A stretch of DNA of 64,000 nt from Protula sp. h YS-2021 (GCA_949752745.1 OX457031.1:27358882-27422881), one strand, 5' to 3'. Counted from the stretch's first letter, positions 45,191 to 57,148 are shown. Numbers and translations: made by a program. The notes: generated by a model from the sequence alone, not told the origin.

Positions 45191-46500
45191 CCACCGAAAA
45201 ATTAAAATATAGGCATTAGAGATGCAAAGTCCTACGCCAGCCGGAACATTCGAAATAAGGAAAATAGTAGGTTTTAGGCCGGTCACAGACTAATTTCAAT
45301 CCTAAGCACCGAAAAGAAAAAAGGGTGGCAGTGCTTTAAGATGAACAAAAAACAAAAACATTTACCATGTTACCATTTACCAGTCCAGCTGAGCCACTGT
45401 CCTTGGTCGGAAATAGCTGATAAGCAATACGGATCTTTACTAGTCCACATACTAGCTATATCTGAAATATGTTAGTAATTGGTAAAGAATTGTAGGCTAG
45501 AGAGTGTTCCCAAGCCACATGTCACCAAACCTGATAATGGTAGAAATACGCAAACTGTCCTTGGTCGGATATGGCTAATAAACAATAGGGATCTTCACTG
45601 GCCATATACCAGCTCGACTTTCTAAGCGAGTTCACAAGCTAAATGTTAACGGACGTACAGACGGACGGACACGGCCATAGCAATGGCCCTTAGTCACTTT
45701 GTGGCTGAGGGCTAAAAACATTTACTATGAGAAAGTCCAGCTGAGCCACTGTCCTTGGTCGGATATGGCTAAAAAACTATAGGGATATTTATTAGTCCAT
45801 ACACTAGTTACATCTAAAATATCTTATTAATTGGTAAAGAATTGTAGGCTAGAGAGTGTTCACAAGCCACATGTCACCAAACCTGATAATGGTAGAAATA
45901 CGCAAATTTCAAAGTCCAGCCGAGCCACTGTCTATGGTCGGATATGGCTCATATACAATAGGTATCTTTACTGCTCCATATAGTAGCTATATCCGAAATA
46001 TCTTAGTAATTGGTAAAGAATTGTAGGCTTAAGAGTGTTCACAAGCCACAAGTTAAGCAAACTTGATAATGGTGCAAATAAGAAAATTTCCAAGTCCAGC
46101 TGAGCCACTGTCCTTGATTGGATATGGCTCATAAGCAAAAGGAATCTTTATTTGTCTATATACTAACTATATCTGAAATATCTAAGTAATTGGTAAAGAA
46201 TTGTAGGCTAGAGAGTGTACACAAGCCACATGTCACCAAACCTGATAATGGTAGAAATATGCAAATTTCAAAGTCCAGCTGAGCCACTGTCCTTGGTCGG
46301 ATATGGCTCATATACATTAGGGATCTTTGTTGCCCCATATAGTAGCTATATTTAAAATATCTAAGCGATTGGCAAAAAATTGTAGGCTCGAGCGTGTTCA
46401 CAAAGTAAGTGTTATCGGACGGACAGACGGCTCGACGGACGGCAAGACGGACCGACACAGACATAGCAACAGCCTTCAGCCAATATTGGCTGAGGGCTAA
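45190..46500 (+). mobile_element. RepG elements, 180-bp units
   Basis: GTCCAGCTGAGCCACTGTCC recurs at 45383, 45735, 45914, 46094 and 46273 (spacing 179-180 in the last four). Each unit holds AATTGGTAAAGAATTGTAGG and ACAAGCCACATGTCACCAAA. Two termini, at 45650-45718 and 46410-46500, each have a GACGGAC tract, a hairpin (CAGCCAATATTGGCTG in the second) and GGGCTAAAAA. These are therefore two elements in tandem. Confidence 0.8.
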
Positions 46501-46880
46501 AAATACCCCCACTCTGTCAACATTTGGCGAATCGCCAAAACAAGATATTTTTACGAGAGGTCTCCCTAGTAAAGATTTAAACAAAAATTTGGAAGCAATC
46601 CGATCAAAATTCTGCAAGAAAAAGCCTTTGGAAAATTGGTTACGAAAAGAAATTTAAAATGAATTCCAGGTAGCCATTGTTTTGGCAGGTCGACATAAAG
46701 AGAAAATCTTCAAAAAAAAAAAAGAAATCTCTAGGGAACAATCGTTCAAAATTGAAAGAAATCAGATCAAAACTGAGGAAGAAGAATCATTCTAAGTAAA
46801 AGTTTACATACGTACATACAGTTGACAGATACTTCTCTGCTGATGTAATAAGACTAGCCCGACGAAGTCGGTAATATAAC
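46500..46880. repeat. RepB units with tail
   Basis: Two to three units, then ACATACGTACATACAGTTGA, TAGCCCGACGAAGTCGG and TAATATAA, which is the RepB tail form. Confidence 0.65.
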
Positions 46881-47430
46881 ACGACTTTGCAGTTCTTCAC
46901 TATATATATACATATTCACTGTGCAAGGTAGCATATGCCTAGGATTAATAGTTTCGGAGAACTCGCGTGGAAAGCACCCAAGTCTTACATTACAGTTATC
47001 TAAAAAAAATCACATTTTTTTACAAGTCGCCATTTTGGCCATTTTTGGCCGATTTGAAAAATAACACGACGTTGCACAACTTCGTTATATATATTTTCAC
47101 TGTGCAAGGTAGCATATGCCTAGGATAAATAATTTCGGAGAACTCGCGTGAAAAGCATCCAAGTCTTACATTGCAGTTGTCTAAAAAGATCACAATTTTT
47201 GACAAGTCGTCATTTTGGCAATTTTTGGCCGATTTGAAAAATAACACGACGTTGCATAACTTCAGTATATATATTTTCACTGTACAAGGTTGCATATGCC
47301 TGGGATAAATAGTTTCAGAAAACTTGCGTGGAAACAAAACAGCATCCAACGTGTGACACACGGGCGGACAGACGGAAAGACACAGGGCAATCCTATAAAC
47401 TCCCCCCCCCCCCCCCAGGGCTCGCCCGGT
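46880..47430 (+). repeat. RepC units with terminal module
   Basis: Three units of about 180 bp (GCAAGGTAGCATATGCCTAG, GAGAACTCGCGTG). The block ends GGGCGGACAGACGGAAAGAC, CAATCCTATAAACTCCCC, a C tract, then GGGCTCGCCCGGTTGGGGTC and TAAA. Homologous to 9503-10010. Confidence 0.78.
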
Positions 47431-47439
47431 TGGGGTCTA

Positions 47440-48360
47440 AACATGGTTTACTGCTAATATATCCGACAATTTTTGGCGAATTACCAATAAACTAAAACCA
47501 CGTAGGTATAATGTCTGTTGCCTTAATGTCAAGACAATAAGAAAGTCAGAAAATGACAGTCGCCAATTTTCCATTATTTGTTGGTAAACTACCAAATAAC
47601 CGCTAGGAGGAACAGCTGTTCAAACTGCATTCAACTAGATCCCACGAGGACATCTTTACTTTTTTAAGAAAACCGGTTTTCGGTCAATATTTTCGCTAAT
47701 ATCTAGCAGTTATATATTTTAAGACGTTTCAATATTTTAAGACTTTTTAATAAATTCCAAGGAATTTTTAGCAAACACTCTATTTTAGTCAACAGTTATT
47801 GCTAATATTTGGCGATTCACCAAACACTAACAGTAAGATAAGACTACATTTTTATGACAGTAAGGCCGCCCAACTAATTCTCAACTTGAAGACGGTACGG
47901 TTATAACTAGCGTAATTCAAGATTTTAGTGACGAATTATTTTTTCGCCCATTTTTCCGCCACTTTTTTCCGAATTACTAAAAACAGGAATATCCAGGTGC
48001 GTGCCACTGATCACTGCCTTGAATCAAAATTTCAAGAGAGTAAGGCCATTTCTCCAGCGAGAGTTAAGATTTTACTAAAACTTTCTTGGTTATTCGCCAA
48101 CATTTCAGCCAATTTTTGGCCAGTCACAAAAAATAGCCAGTTAGGTGGTAACGCTTGCTACCTTTAATTAAAATTTCAAGAAAATAGGACGAACAAAAGT
48201 AATAGCCAAGTAGGTACTTATGTCCGCTAATATTAATTAAGGTTTCAAGACATTCAGGCTGAAAACCAACCTAGAAGAGAAGATCTTTCAGCTTAGCAGC
48301 GTACATATGCACATACTTTCAACGACTGCTTCTGCCCTGCTTCTATAAAGAAGCCGTAGC
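47440..48360. mobile_element. RepA element
   Basis: About five units (CGACAATTTTTGGCGAATTA, AATAGCCAAGTAGGTACTTA), ending with a RepA tail (CAACGACTGCTTCTGCCCTG, AAAGAAGCCGTAGC) next to the vWA exon at 48494. Confidence 0.65.
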
Positions 48361-48493
48361 TAACAATCGGACCAGAAATGTAGTAACATTCCGGAAAAAA
48401 AATATTTCCACACACACACAAAACGGACGGCGAATAGCCCCACCGACGAAAGCAGGATGGACTAAAACCACAGTCCTTTACAAGGCCGCTTAC

Positions 48494-48644
48494 TCTTTGA
48501 AGGTCGTCTACAATGGCTTGCACGAATTCGTCTAGTTTGTCAAAACTCTCAACAAAGAAGACGCTCTCATTGTTAACTCCGCCCGTGATAATGTTCAATT
48601 CTGTGACATTCGTCAAGTTACTTATGCCGATGGCGAACACCAGA
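48494..48644 (-). CDS. Gene 2 exon: vWA domain, C-terminal part
   Basis: A 151-nt exon (phase 2 in, 0 out), acceptor ...TTTCCTTGCAG, donor AGA|GTAAGC. It encodes SLVFAIGISNLTNVTELNII and ends SFDKLDEFVQAIVDDLQR. FAIGI...EL is the final vWA strand and FFVESFDKLDEFV the last helix. NLT and NVT are N-glycosylation sequons, which supports an extracellular position. Reading through the donor gives a frame without homology. Confidence 0.9.
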
Positions 48645-48953
48645 CTGCAAGGAAATGCTGTTTGTTAGTGTTAAGGACTTCAAAATTTCATTAAAATTAC
48701 TATAAATATGAAGGTCTGATATGTATTTTAGCCCAAATGTGATTCGACAATGCATTTTAAATTAATTTAAGTGAACCAGGTGATAATTAAAAAAAAACAA
48801 TCAAAAATATGTTTCTTGCCAAGAAACTTTAGGAAACGAAAGGAAAGCTGGACACCGGTTTGAGGAAAAATAGCTTCATATACACTTGACAAAAGATGTA
48901 ATCTAAAAACAAATTATCTGGTGTTATTAAACAGTAAGCTATTAATGGCTTAC
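48645..48953. other. Intron without recognised repeat
   Basis: A 309-bp gene 2 intron, AT-rich, apparently free of the families that fill other introns. Confidence 0.5.
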
Positions 48954-49061
48954 CTACTAACTGACTGTATCCTTGTAATAGCGTCAGGCAAATCAGCCTT
49001 GCCTCTGTTCGTGAGGCCATCTGCTATTAGAATTGCCACATCAGGAAAGAGGCTGTCGTCT
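48954..49061 (-). CDS. Gene 2 exon: vWA domain, third part (MIDAS Asp)
   Basis: A 108-nt phase 2-2 exon with acceptor ...ATTTTTCAAG and donor GTAAGC. It encodes DDSLFPDVAILIADGLTNRG and KADLPDAITRIQSVS. ILIADG is the conserved hydrophobic strand with the third MIDAS residue (Asp), followed by the helix. It is separated from the previous exon by a 7-kb intron of nested repeats. Confidence 0.88.
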
Positions 49062-49666
49062 CTTGAAAAATAAGACAGCAATACCCATACATTGCACTAC
49101 TGTACCCATGGGACGTTGTTGCCTAACAGCCAACCTCTACGGCAGTTTGGTCTAGTGCGTATAACGGCTTTTTTTTTACTCCGCAGAACCTCTGGGGATT
49201 CTGCGAAAATAGTACTCATAAAAGTGAGGAACTACTTTTTAAAACAGCCATCCACTCAGCTGCATAAACAGATAGATCACATCAGAGGTCAGCTGTTAGA
49301 TAACAACGGCAGGTGGAAAGCAAACAATAATGATTGGAAAAAATCCACAAATTGAAAAGAAACACGACCGGAACTTAGTAAGATTGAAGCTTTTGATAAG
49401 AAAATGTACTTTTCATATACTGTACACTACTGAAGTGAATTTCATTTGTCAACCAAGTACATCTTGAGTACTAGATTACTCTTTCCAGCAAAGCTTCAGA
49501 GCTAATTCTGATAATTCTTGTGAACTAAATTGTATCTGTTATCGAGTGATATTAGCATTGTAACTAAAAAATTAAATTACAGAACTTACGCTTCAGCTGC
49601 TTCATCAATTTAACGTAACATTCGCTGCTGAATGTATCTGGAGTTTGCAAAATTTTTTTCGAGAAA
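49062..49666. other. Intron sequence, apparently unique
   Basis: Contains an open plus-strand frame (49092-49355) with no recognisable domain; it is probably fortuitous. No repeat was found. Confidence 0.4.
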
Positions 49667-51334
49667 AAAACAAGACCGTCCACGGACAATGCCCCAGCTC
49701 ACGAATGCTAATATCAAGATTATGACATATAACCCAAATTTCAAGACAGAAAGGCTGGCGTCAGTCAAGATTTTAATGGAAAAAAGGTTTATCGCCAGTA
49801 CATCCGCCAGGTTTTGGCGATGGCGAATCGCAAAAAATAAACAGCCGCGAGTTTCGACCAATTCTTTTCGATTTGCCAAACAAAAAAGTAATGGCCATAT
49901 GGACATATACTATTTTCCATCGAAACTTTTTATGATGTTTCCATTTACTACCAGGAGACACATTGTCATAAAAATTATTTTTGGCTAATATTGCAAAAAT
50001 AAAATAGTAAGATGGGTACCAAAGCTCGCCACCTTTAAACAGAATTTCAACGGATTAAGGCCCAATACCTAAAGCCAGTTGCGGTTGCGTTTTCGCCAAA
50101 ATATTATTTAATTACCAAAAAAGTTATAGCCAGATAGGTACTAATTTCCACTTCCATAATTCAAAATTTTTAGAAGGTAACGTTATATTTCTAGCACTAG
50201 TAACGAGTTTAGTAAGAACTGGTTTTTCGCCAATATTTTCGCCAATTTTTCCGAATTATGAAAAACAGTAATAGCCAGGTAAGTAGCATTGTAAGCTATC
50301 TTTATCTAAAATTGGAGGTCAGCAATAGCAGTAACTGCTACTGTTACTTAAAATTATAATGTAATGAAACGATTGTACTGGAGTTTTACTGAGATTTTTA
50401 TTGAGATTTTTTTGGTTGCTCGCCGAAATTTTTTCGCCGATCACCAAAAAAAAAGTAATAGCCAGTAGTGTAATATTACCTACTACCTTTCCTTAAAATT
50501 TCAAGTCAGTAAGACTATTTTCCTAGGGATCATATTTTACTAAATTTTTTTTAGTTTTTCGCCAAAATTTTAACCAATTTTTGGCTAGTCACCAAAAATT
50601 GTACTAAAACAGGTAGATATTACGGCCTGCTACCTTTACTTAAAATTTCAAGACTTTAAGACCATTTTCCTGGAGATCGTCAAGATTTTACTGAATTTTG
50701 TTTTGTTTTTCGCCAATTTCTTGGCCAGTCAACAAAAAAAGGTACAGCCAGGTGGATACTAATGGCTGCTACCTTTACTTAAAATTTCAAGACAGTAATA
50801 CTATTTTCCTGGAGTTCGTTAAGATTTAACTGGAATTTTTTTTGTTTTTTGCCAAAATTTTAGTCAGTTTTTTGGCTAATCACAAAAGTAACAGCCAGGT
50901 GGTACTGCTCATTAGCATTACATAAAATTTCAAGTCAACAATGCTATTTTCCTGGAGTTACTTAAGATTTTCCTGAAAATTTTTTGGTTTTTCGCCAAAA
51001 TTTCCGCCAATTTTTCACCAATCACTGAACAAAAAGTAATAACCAGTTAGTTAACGCCTGCTACCTTCACTTAAAACTTTGAGAGAGTAAGACTATTGTC
51101 CTGGATTTAGTTCAGATTTCACAAAAAAATAGGTTTTTGCCAATATTTCTGCCAACTTTTGGCGAATCGGCAAAACAAGTAACAGATAGGTGGACATATA
51201 TGCACCCTACCTTCCATCGAAATTGTAGAATGTGTCCATGAAAACCGTAGGAGATACGCTTTACATTAAATCGGTTTTTGGCCAATATTTCGCCAATTTT
51301 GTATTGTGAGCAGCCGAGATCTAGTGAATCCTGT

Positions 51335-51440
51335 TTGTTTGTTTGCTTGGTGTTTAACGTCCCGCTCACCAACTAGGATGGGTATATTAGGACGCATTTG
51401 CTCAAGAAGCAAGTGGGAAAAGGGAAGAATGAAGAAATAA
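51335..51440 (+). repeat. SINE-tail-like segment (TTGGTGTTTAACGTC)
   Basis: GTTTGCTTGGTGTTTAACGT, CCCGCTCACCAACTAGGATG. A related TTTGGTTTACTGGTGTTTTA is at 22300-22370. I recall similar words as frequent in mollusc genomes and SINE 3' domains, but no Pol III promoter is attached here. Confidence 0.4.
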
Positions 51441-52937
51441 AAAAAGAGGAGTTTGAAAGAAATTCCGATTAGTCGCCATGCACTGAACAGAACGCAATTC
51501 AAACCAGTGCGCATGTTTGTTTAGTTTGCGTTGATGCGTTGTTCACTTTTCGGACCAGTTCGCATGCTTAGTTAATTTGCGTTGATGCGCGGTTCTTATT
51601 TTAGACCAGTGCGCATGTTTATTAGCTTGCGTCAATGTGCGGTTCGCATCTTGGACCAGTGCGCATATTTATTTAACTTGCGTCGATGCGCGGTTGGCAT
51701 TTCGAACCAGTGCGCATGTTTATTTAACTTGAGCCAATGCGTGGTTCGCATTTCAGACAAGTGCGCATGTTTATTCAACTTCCGTTGATGTGCGTTTGGC
51801 ATGTCGGACCAGTGCACATGTTTATATAACTGCGTTGATATGCAGTTGGCATTTCGGGCCAGAACGCATGTTTATTTAACTTGCGTTGATGTGCGGCTGG
51901 CATTTCGGACCAGTGCGCATGTGTATTTAGCTTGCGTTGATGCGTGGTTGGCATTTCAGACCAGTGCGCATATTTATTTAACTTGCGCTGATGGGTGGTT
52001 CGTATTTCGGAAGAGTGCCTAGTTTTTTAAACTTGCGTTGTTGACGCGCGATTATTATTTCGGACCACTGCGTATTTAACTTGCGTCGATGCGCCGTCCG
52101 CATCTCGGACCAATGCGCATGTTTATTTAACTTCCAATTTTTTGCGGTCTATATAGAAAAAACATTTGTACAAAATTTAAAGGAAATCTGATCAAAATTG
52201 TGGGAGAAGAAGCATTTTGAAAACTGGCAAAGAAATCTTATAATGCCCTAATTTGGCCAATTTTTCGCCGATCGTGAAAAGAAGTAATTTTTCAACAGAG
52301 GCCTACCTAGGAAACATTGGAAAGAAATGCAATCAAAATTGTGTGAGCAGAAGCCTTTTGAAAAATAAAATGCCAATAAATTTTAAAAAGTCCCCCATCT
52401 GGCCAATTTTTTTCCGGATCGCCATAAAAAGTAACTGTTTAAGACAGATCTGCATGGAAGACACTTGTACAAAATTTGAAGAATATCTCACCAAAATTGT
52501 GGGAGAAGAAGCATTTTGAAAAACTGGCAACGAAAAAAAAACTCAAATGCCCCGCATTCAGCCAATTTTTGGCGGATCGCCAAAGGAAATAAATTTTCAA
52601 GAGAGACTTATGTTAAGATTATTTGTACAAAATTCGTGCCCAGAGAACATTCGTACAAAATTTGAAGATAATCTGATAAAAATTCTTCGAGATGAAGCAG
52701 TTTAAAAAATGGCAACAACAAATTTTAAATGCCTCCCCCCTCCATTTAGCCAATTTTTGGCGGAACGCAAAAAAATTAATTTTTGAAGACAGGCCTACCT
52801 ACAGAACTGTTGTACAAAATTGGAAATGAATCCGATCAAAATAGTTGGAGAAAAGGCATTTTGTAAATTTTGAAACGACGCCTACGCTTTCGTACAAAAT
52901 TTAAATAAAATCTGATCAAAATTGTTCGAGAAGAAGA

Positions 52938-54895
52938 ATAAACAAGCTATTATTTAAAATAAGAATATGTCAAGTAAATAAGAAACCCTGTTTTTTTCAG
53001 AGCAATTGCTTATTGGCAATTAGTAACTGGCGTTATAGTAAATTATATAAACGTAAAACCATAAGTGAAAGTGATGTGTAAAATTTTTCTACTTTATTTA
53101 GTGGTCTTATATATGTTCGGTCGTATATACACGGAATATACGACTTTTAGTGTTCAGTCGTATATACAAGGAATATACGACTTTCAATGTTCAGTCGTAT
53201 AGACAAGGAATATACGACTTTCTAAATTGCGGTTGTGGTAAGGACGCAATATAATGTGAATTTCGTCCAGGACTGAAATATTGATTTTTTACGTGTATTA
53301 CAATGACAGGTCTCAGTCGTACAACTGGTCCAGTGGCGTGGTTGATAGAGCGTGGAACTTGAAATCGTTTGGTCTGGGGTTCAAGTCCCATCGAGACTTT
53401 TACTCGAACGTTAAAATTTTGCCATTTTGACTGGGAAAGCCATGTTCAAAACTCATGAAACTCGTAGAAAACTATTTAAAAAATGATTTTGTTTATAACT
53501 CAGGCGCATCATGCTTTGTAGTTTTGGTATTTATTAAATTTTTAGGCATATAAACAGTATTTTTACGATTAAACGGCTATATAAAACGTGTGTTTTGGCG
53601 GTTCTGTGAAAACCAGAAGTAATTATAAACTATTTTAAATTCCATTTTAGGATTTTTAAATACGTGTTTTTGTATTTCATATGCCGGGAATAACTAAAAT
53701 GGGTATTGAAAAATATTACACGACATTTATTTTAGAAATTAAGACCGTTTTAAGGGGGAAATTTTAAGTTAAAAATTATGGGTGATAATTCGTGATAGCT
53801 GGGATTTGTGACCAGCTGAGGTTCTAATGTTTATCTTAATTTCTCGTTTAATTTACAAAATTACCTTTTTATGGTACGAATATAGTTACTAAATTTAATT
53901 ATATTGTCGTTTTCAATTAAAATGAGGGAGGTTTGAACAACGTCCCAAAACCTTTAAGAATCAAATGCATATTTAATGTTCGTATTTGAAAATGGCGGTT
54001 GTTTACATGTTGCCTTGGCAGATGCGTAGGAATTTATTCACAAAAATAGGGGGAAATGGCTAATTTTTAGCGTTTTGAATGTAGTTATTGGTGAAATATC
54101 AGAAAGTTGGTATTAAAATAATTGTTAAAGTTTTATATATTTCAAAGTAGTGTTTAGTGGTGAAAGTACTGGTAACGAAGTGAACTAGTTCGGGTCGTGG
54201 AGGGTTACGACTGTGTTGCTAGCGTTGTTTATGTTAACACCAGCGCAAAAAAGTCCAGAACGTATTAGGCGCTTACTTCAAGATCATTTAAGTGTGGAAT
54301 TATTTACTCCAGTGTTTGTGCAATAATTTTAAAAAATTACACTTAACATCATTTTACACACCACAAACACGATAAACCGATTAGTATATAATCAACCTAT
54401 CAATTTGACTTTGTTTGCTGATAAAGTTTAGAAAAATTGATTTTTTTAAATTTTTAAAGGTTATAAGTCTTATAACCTTTCTTAACCTTTCTCAAATTAA
54501 AAAAAGTGATGTTATAAATTTGAAAAGTTGTATATTCCGTGTATATACGACCGCAATTTGAAAAGTCGCATATTCCATGTATATCTACTGCTAAACATTG
54601 AAAGTTGTATATTCCGTGTATACACTACCGAGCACTCAAAGTCGTATATTCCGTGTATATACGACGGCAATTTGAAAAGTCGTATATTCCGTGCATATAC
54701 GACCGAACATTGAAATGTCGTATATTCCGTGTATATACGACTACAAAATGGAGTAGGCTATTCTGACACATCACTTTCACTCAAGGTGTTACGTTTAAAC
54801 AATTTATCATAACACAGCAAACAAGTAATTGCGCTAAAAATAATAATATTTCTTATTTGCTTGACATATTCTTATTTTAAATAATAGCTTGTTAA
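52938..54895. mobile_element. Foldback element with TCGTATA-repeat arms
   Basis: Left arm 52938-53225 and right arm 54520-54895 are inverted copies. AACAAGCTATTATTTAAAAT, AGAATATGTCAAG and GTGAAAGTGATGTGT occur in both. The inner ends carry tandem palindromic units (three left, six right) with CGTATATTCCGTGTATATAC. The central 1.3 kb has no open frame of note but holds a tRNA-like promoter. Confidence 0.78.
53325..53405 (+). ncRNA. tRNA-derived SINE-like sequence
   Basis: An A-box-like TGGCGTGGTTGATAGAGCG (53335) and a B-box-like GGGGTTCAAGTCCCATC (53379) stand at tRNA-like spacing, with a possible D arm and T arm. The acceptor stem does not pair convincingly, so a SINE head or decayed tRNA is more likely than a functional tRNA gene. 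Confidence 0.5.
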
Positions 54896-56095
54896 TATTT
54901 AAAATTAGCAATAAAACATTTTAAATGACCCCCATTTAACCATTTTTTGGTGGATCGCCAAAAAACAAAATACTTCCCATTTGGCCAATTTTTAGCGGAT
55001 CGCCAAAATAAGCAGTGTTTTTTTTTTCAAAAGAAGCCTACTTAGAGAATATTTCTACAAAATTTAAAGAAAATCTTATCAAAATTGTGGGTCAAGAAGA
55101 GTTTTGAAAATTGGCAACCGAAAAATCTTAAATGCTCTCCATTTAGGCAATTTTTGGAAGATCACCAAAAAAATAATTTTTCAAGAGAAGCCTATCTAGA
55201 GAACATTTGTATAAAATTTCAAAGGAATCCAATCAAAACTGAAGGAGAAGCGTTTTAAGTGAAAGTTTACACACGTACATACAAACGACGGATGCCCCTC
55301 TATCGATGTGTCCGGCGTAGTCGGCTAGTATAAAAAGTAACACCCACTTAGGTAGTAATATGTGCTACTGTTACTTAAAATTAAAAGGCAATGATGCCAT
55401 TTTCCTGCAGCTCGCTAAAATGATAGTGAGAAGTTTTAGTTTTTTGCCAAAATTTTCCCAATTTTTTGGGGAAATCACCAAAAAAAAGAAATAGCCAAGT
55501 AGATAGTAATGCTTGCTACCTTTATTTAAAAATTCAAGACAGCAATACTGTTTTCCTTAGTTATTTAAGATTTTACTGAAATTTGTTTGGTTTTTGCCAA
55601 AATTTTCGCCAATATTTGGCAAATTACCAAAAACGTAATAGCGAGGTAGGTAGTAACGCTTGCTCCTCTCACTTAAAATTTCAAGACATTTAGACTACTT
55701 TCTGGGAGACAGTTAAGATTTTACGAAAAAAAATTAGTTTTTCGCCAATAGCTTCGCAATTTTTAGTGAATCGCCAAAAAAGGTAATGGCCAGTTGGACA
55801 CTTACGAACTCAACCTATCAGCAAAATTTTAGAACGCTTTCACCAAATCTTAAAAAAAAAATTGGGTTTTGGCCAATATTTTCGCCAGTTTTTGGCGAAT
55901 CGCCCAAAATGTAATAGCCAGGTAGGTCGCTTAAGTCCGCTATCATCAACCAAAATCTCAAGACATTCAGGCTAAAAAGTAGGGCGAGATACGATTTTTC
56001 AAATTAAATACGTACATATTTTTAACGCCTGCTATAGCCTCTGTAAGAAGCTGGGGCTAAAAACAGCATTTTTTTATCTAACAGTTAAAACAGAC

Positions 56096-56271
56096 CTGTC
56101 GTTGAATTCCAGTTCATCTGCTGCGGTATTCAGACCAGCGGCTGTGTTAGTGAAGCCAGTGATAAATGTAATGCTTGCAAACTCTGACTGAAGCCGAGCA
56201 ACGCTGCTTGTTTCATTATCGAGGAGGCCCCAGTGCTTTGTAGCCTGGCTGTTGAAGGACACCATACCAAA
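56096..56271 (-). CDS. Gene 2 exon: vWA domain, second part (MIDAS Thr)
   Basis: A 176-nt exon (phase 0 in, 2 out), acceptor ...CTATTCTTCAG, donor GTCTGT (non-canonical after GT but compatible). It begins FGMVSFNSQATKHWGL, the typical vWA strand with the VSF motif. It ends ITFITGFTNTAAGLNTA plus an ELEFND tail. GFTNTAAGL supplies the conserved MIDAS threonine. Confidence 0.9.
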
Positions 56272-56348
56272 CTGAAGAATAGTAGACCAGAACATCACAT
56301 AATCTTGTTTGATAACCACAAAATTATATTTTACAACCATTAATTTGA

Positions 56349-56349
<1 letters not shown>

Positions 56350-56386
<37 letters not shown>

Positions 56387-56394
56387 TACATATT
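56350..56394. repeat. TA microsatellite
   Basis: (TA)n with CATATATACATA, directly next to the A1 repeat of the retrotransposon. Confidence 0.9.
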
Positions 56395-56579
56395 GCCGTT
56401 TAGGTCCGCCCACTGACCTAGACGGATTTATGAATAAGCCGTCCCTCTGATTTGATTGGTCTAAAATTATCTGTACTCAATGAGGGTAGCTGTTAAGCAT
56501 TCAGCAACCTCATTCATTTTACTCTCCTCGCGTGTAACACATTTTATATAATTAAGCTAAGAAATAAATTTGTTTAAAT
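56395..56579 (+). repeat. Split direct repeat A1
   Basis: Begins GCCGTTTAGGTCCGCCCACT and ends AAATTTGTTTAAAT; same length and sequence as 58725-58909. After A1 the sequence diverges. Confidence 0.88.
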
Positions 56580-57120
56580 TTTGTTGGAATATCTCTATTA
56601 TTTTTTTTTCTTATATAGTATATTCTGGATACCTCTGAGACGCTTTAAACATTACTGCTGATATTTAAAGTATTTTCCTTTAAACTGGGACGAATATTCG
56701 GATGGGTGTTGCTGTGACGTTTTAAACTGGATTCCTTTGTGTCGTCATTAGGATTCTGTTGTTTCGTCACAAGATCAGTTACTACAGTAAATAATTTTAA
56801 ATAACCCAGGATATCTTGTTACTAACGCTCCGTGCAAACCTTGGATAATTTGTGAACCAGGAGAATTCCAGCTGAACGCGAGTGAGTAATTTTTTAAAAT
56901 TTTACATCTTTTTTGATGTAATGTAACACCGTTTGGGCTTTTCATTTCAATTATTCATTCCAAACAGGAATTCTTTACTTTTTATTGTACAAAACAATTA
57001 ATATTTTTATAAATATCGGGACTCAGTTTGGACTTCATATTATTTACTTTATTACCTAGAACTCCAAACTAAACTCCCTATTATTACTTTTTACTTGCAT
57101 CATTATAATAATAACGATTA

Positions 57121-57148
57121 AGTAATAATAATAATAATAATAATAATA

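Larger units (their letters stand above)
51300..55335. mobile_element. Composite RepB/S51 element, copy 4, itself interrupted
   Basis: GAGCAGCCGAGATCTAGTGA (51307) is followed by a TTGGTGTTTAACGTC segment, an S51 array of about 13 copies (51490-52140), RepB units (52150-52935), a foldback insertion (52938-54895), further RepB units (54900-55245), and the tail ACACACGTACATACAAACGA with GTCGGCTAGTATAAAAA. Confidence 0.72.
49667..56065. mobile_element. RepA element split by a composite insertion
   Basis: The RepA head is at 49667-49750 (CGTCCACGGACAATGCCCCA). RepA units run to about 51300 and resume at about 55335 (AGTAACACCCACTTAGGTAG). The tail is at 56010-56065 (TATAGCCTCTGTAAGAAGCT then GGGGCTAAAA). 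The unit is interrupted at ...GCCAATTTT and picks up near the following AGTAA, so the two halves fit one element. Confidence 0.68.

Noticed and set aside
48293..48493. Extension of the vWA exon past 48494 (DCGFSPSCFRRWGYS...)
   Set aside because: The AGA|GTAAGC donor and the D-I-C exon at 40688 give a coherent protein. The extension runs into RepA tail sequence.
49092..49355. Plus-strand 87-residue open frame
   Set aside because: No recognisable domain, no splice signals in phase, and it lies in an intron on the strand opposite to gene 2.
53337..53400. Functional tRNA gene
   Set aside because: A and B boxes are present, but no convincing acceptor stem pairs with the 3' side. Called a SINE-like or decayed tRNA sequence instead.
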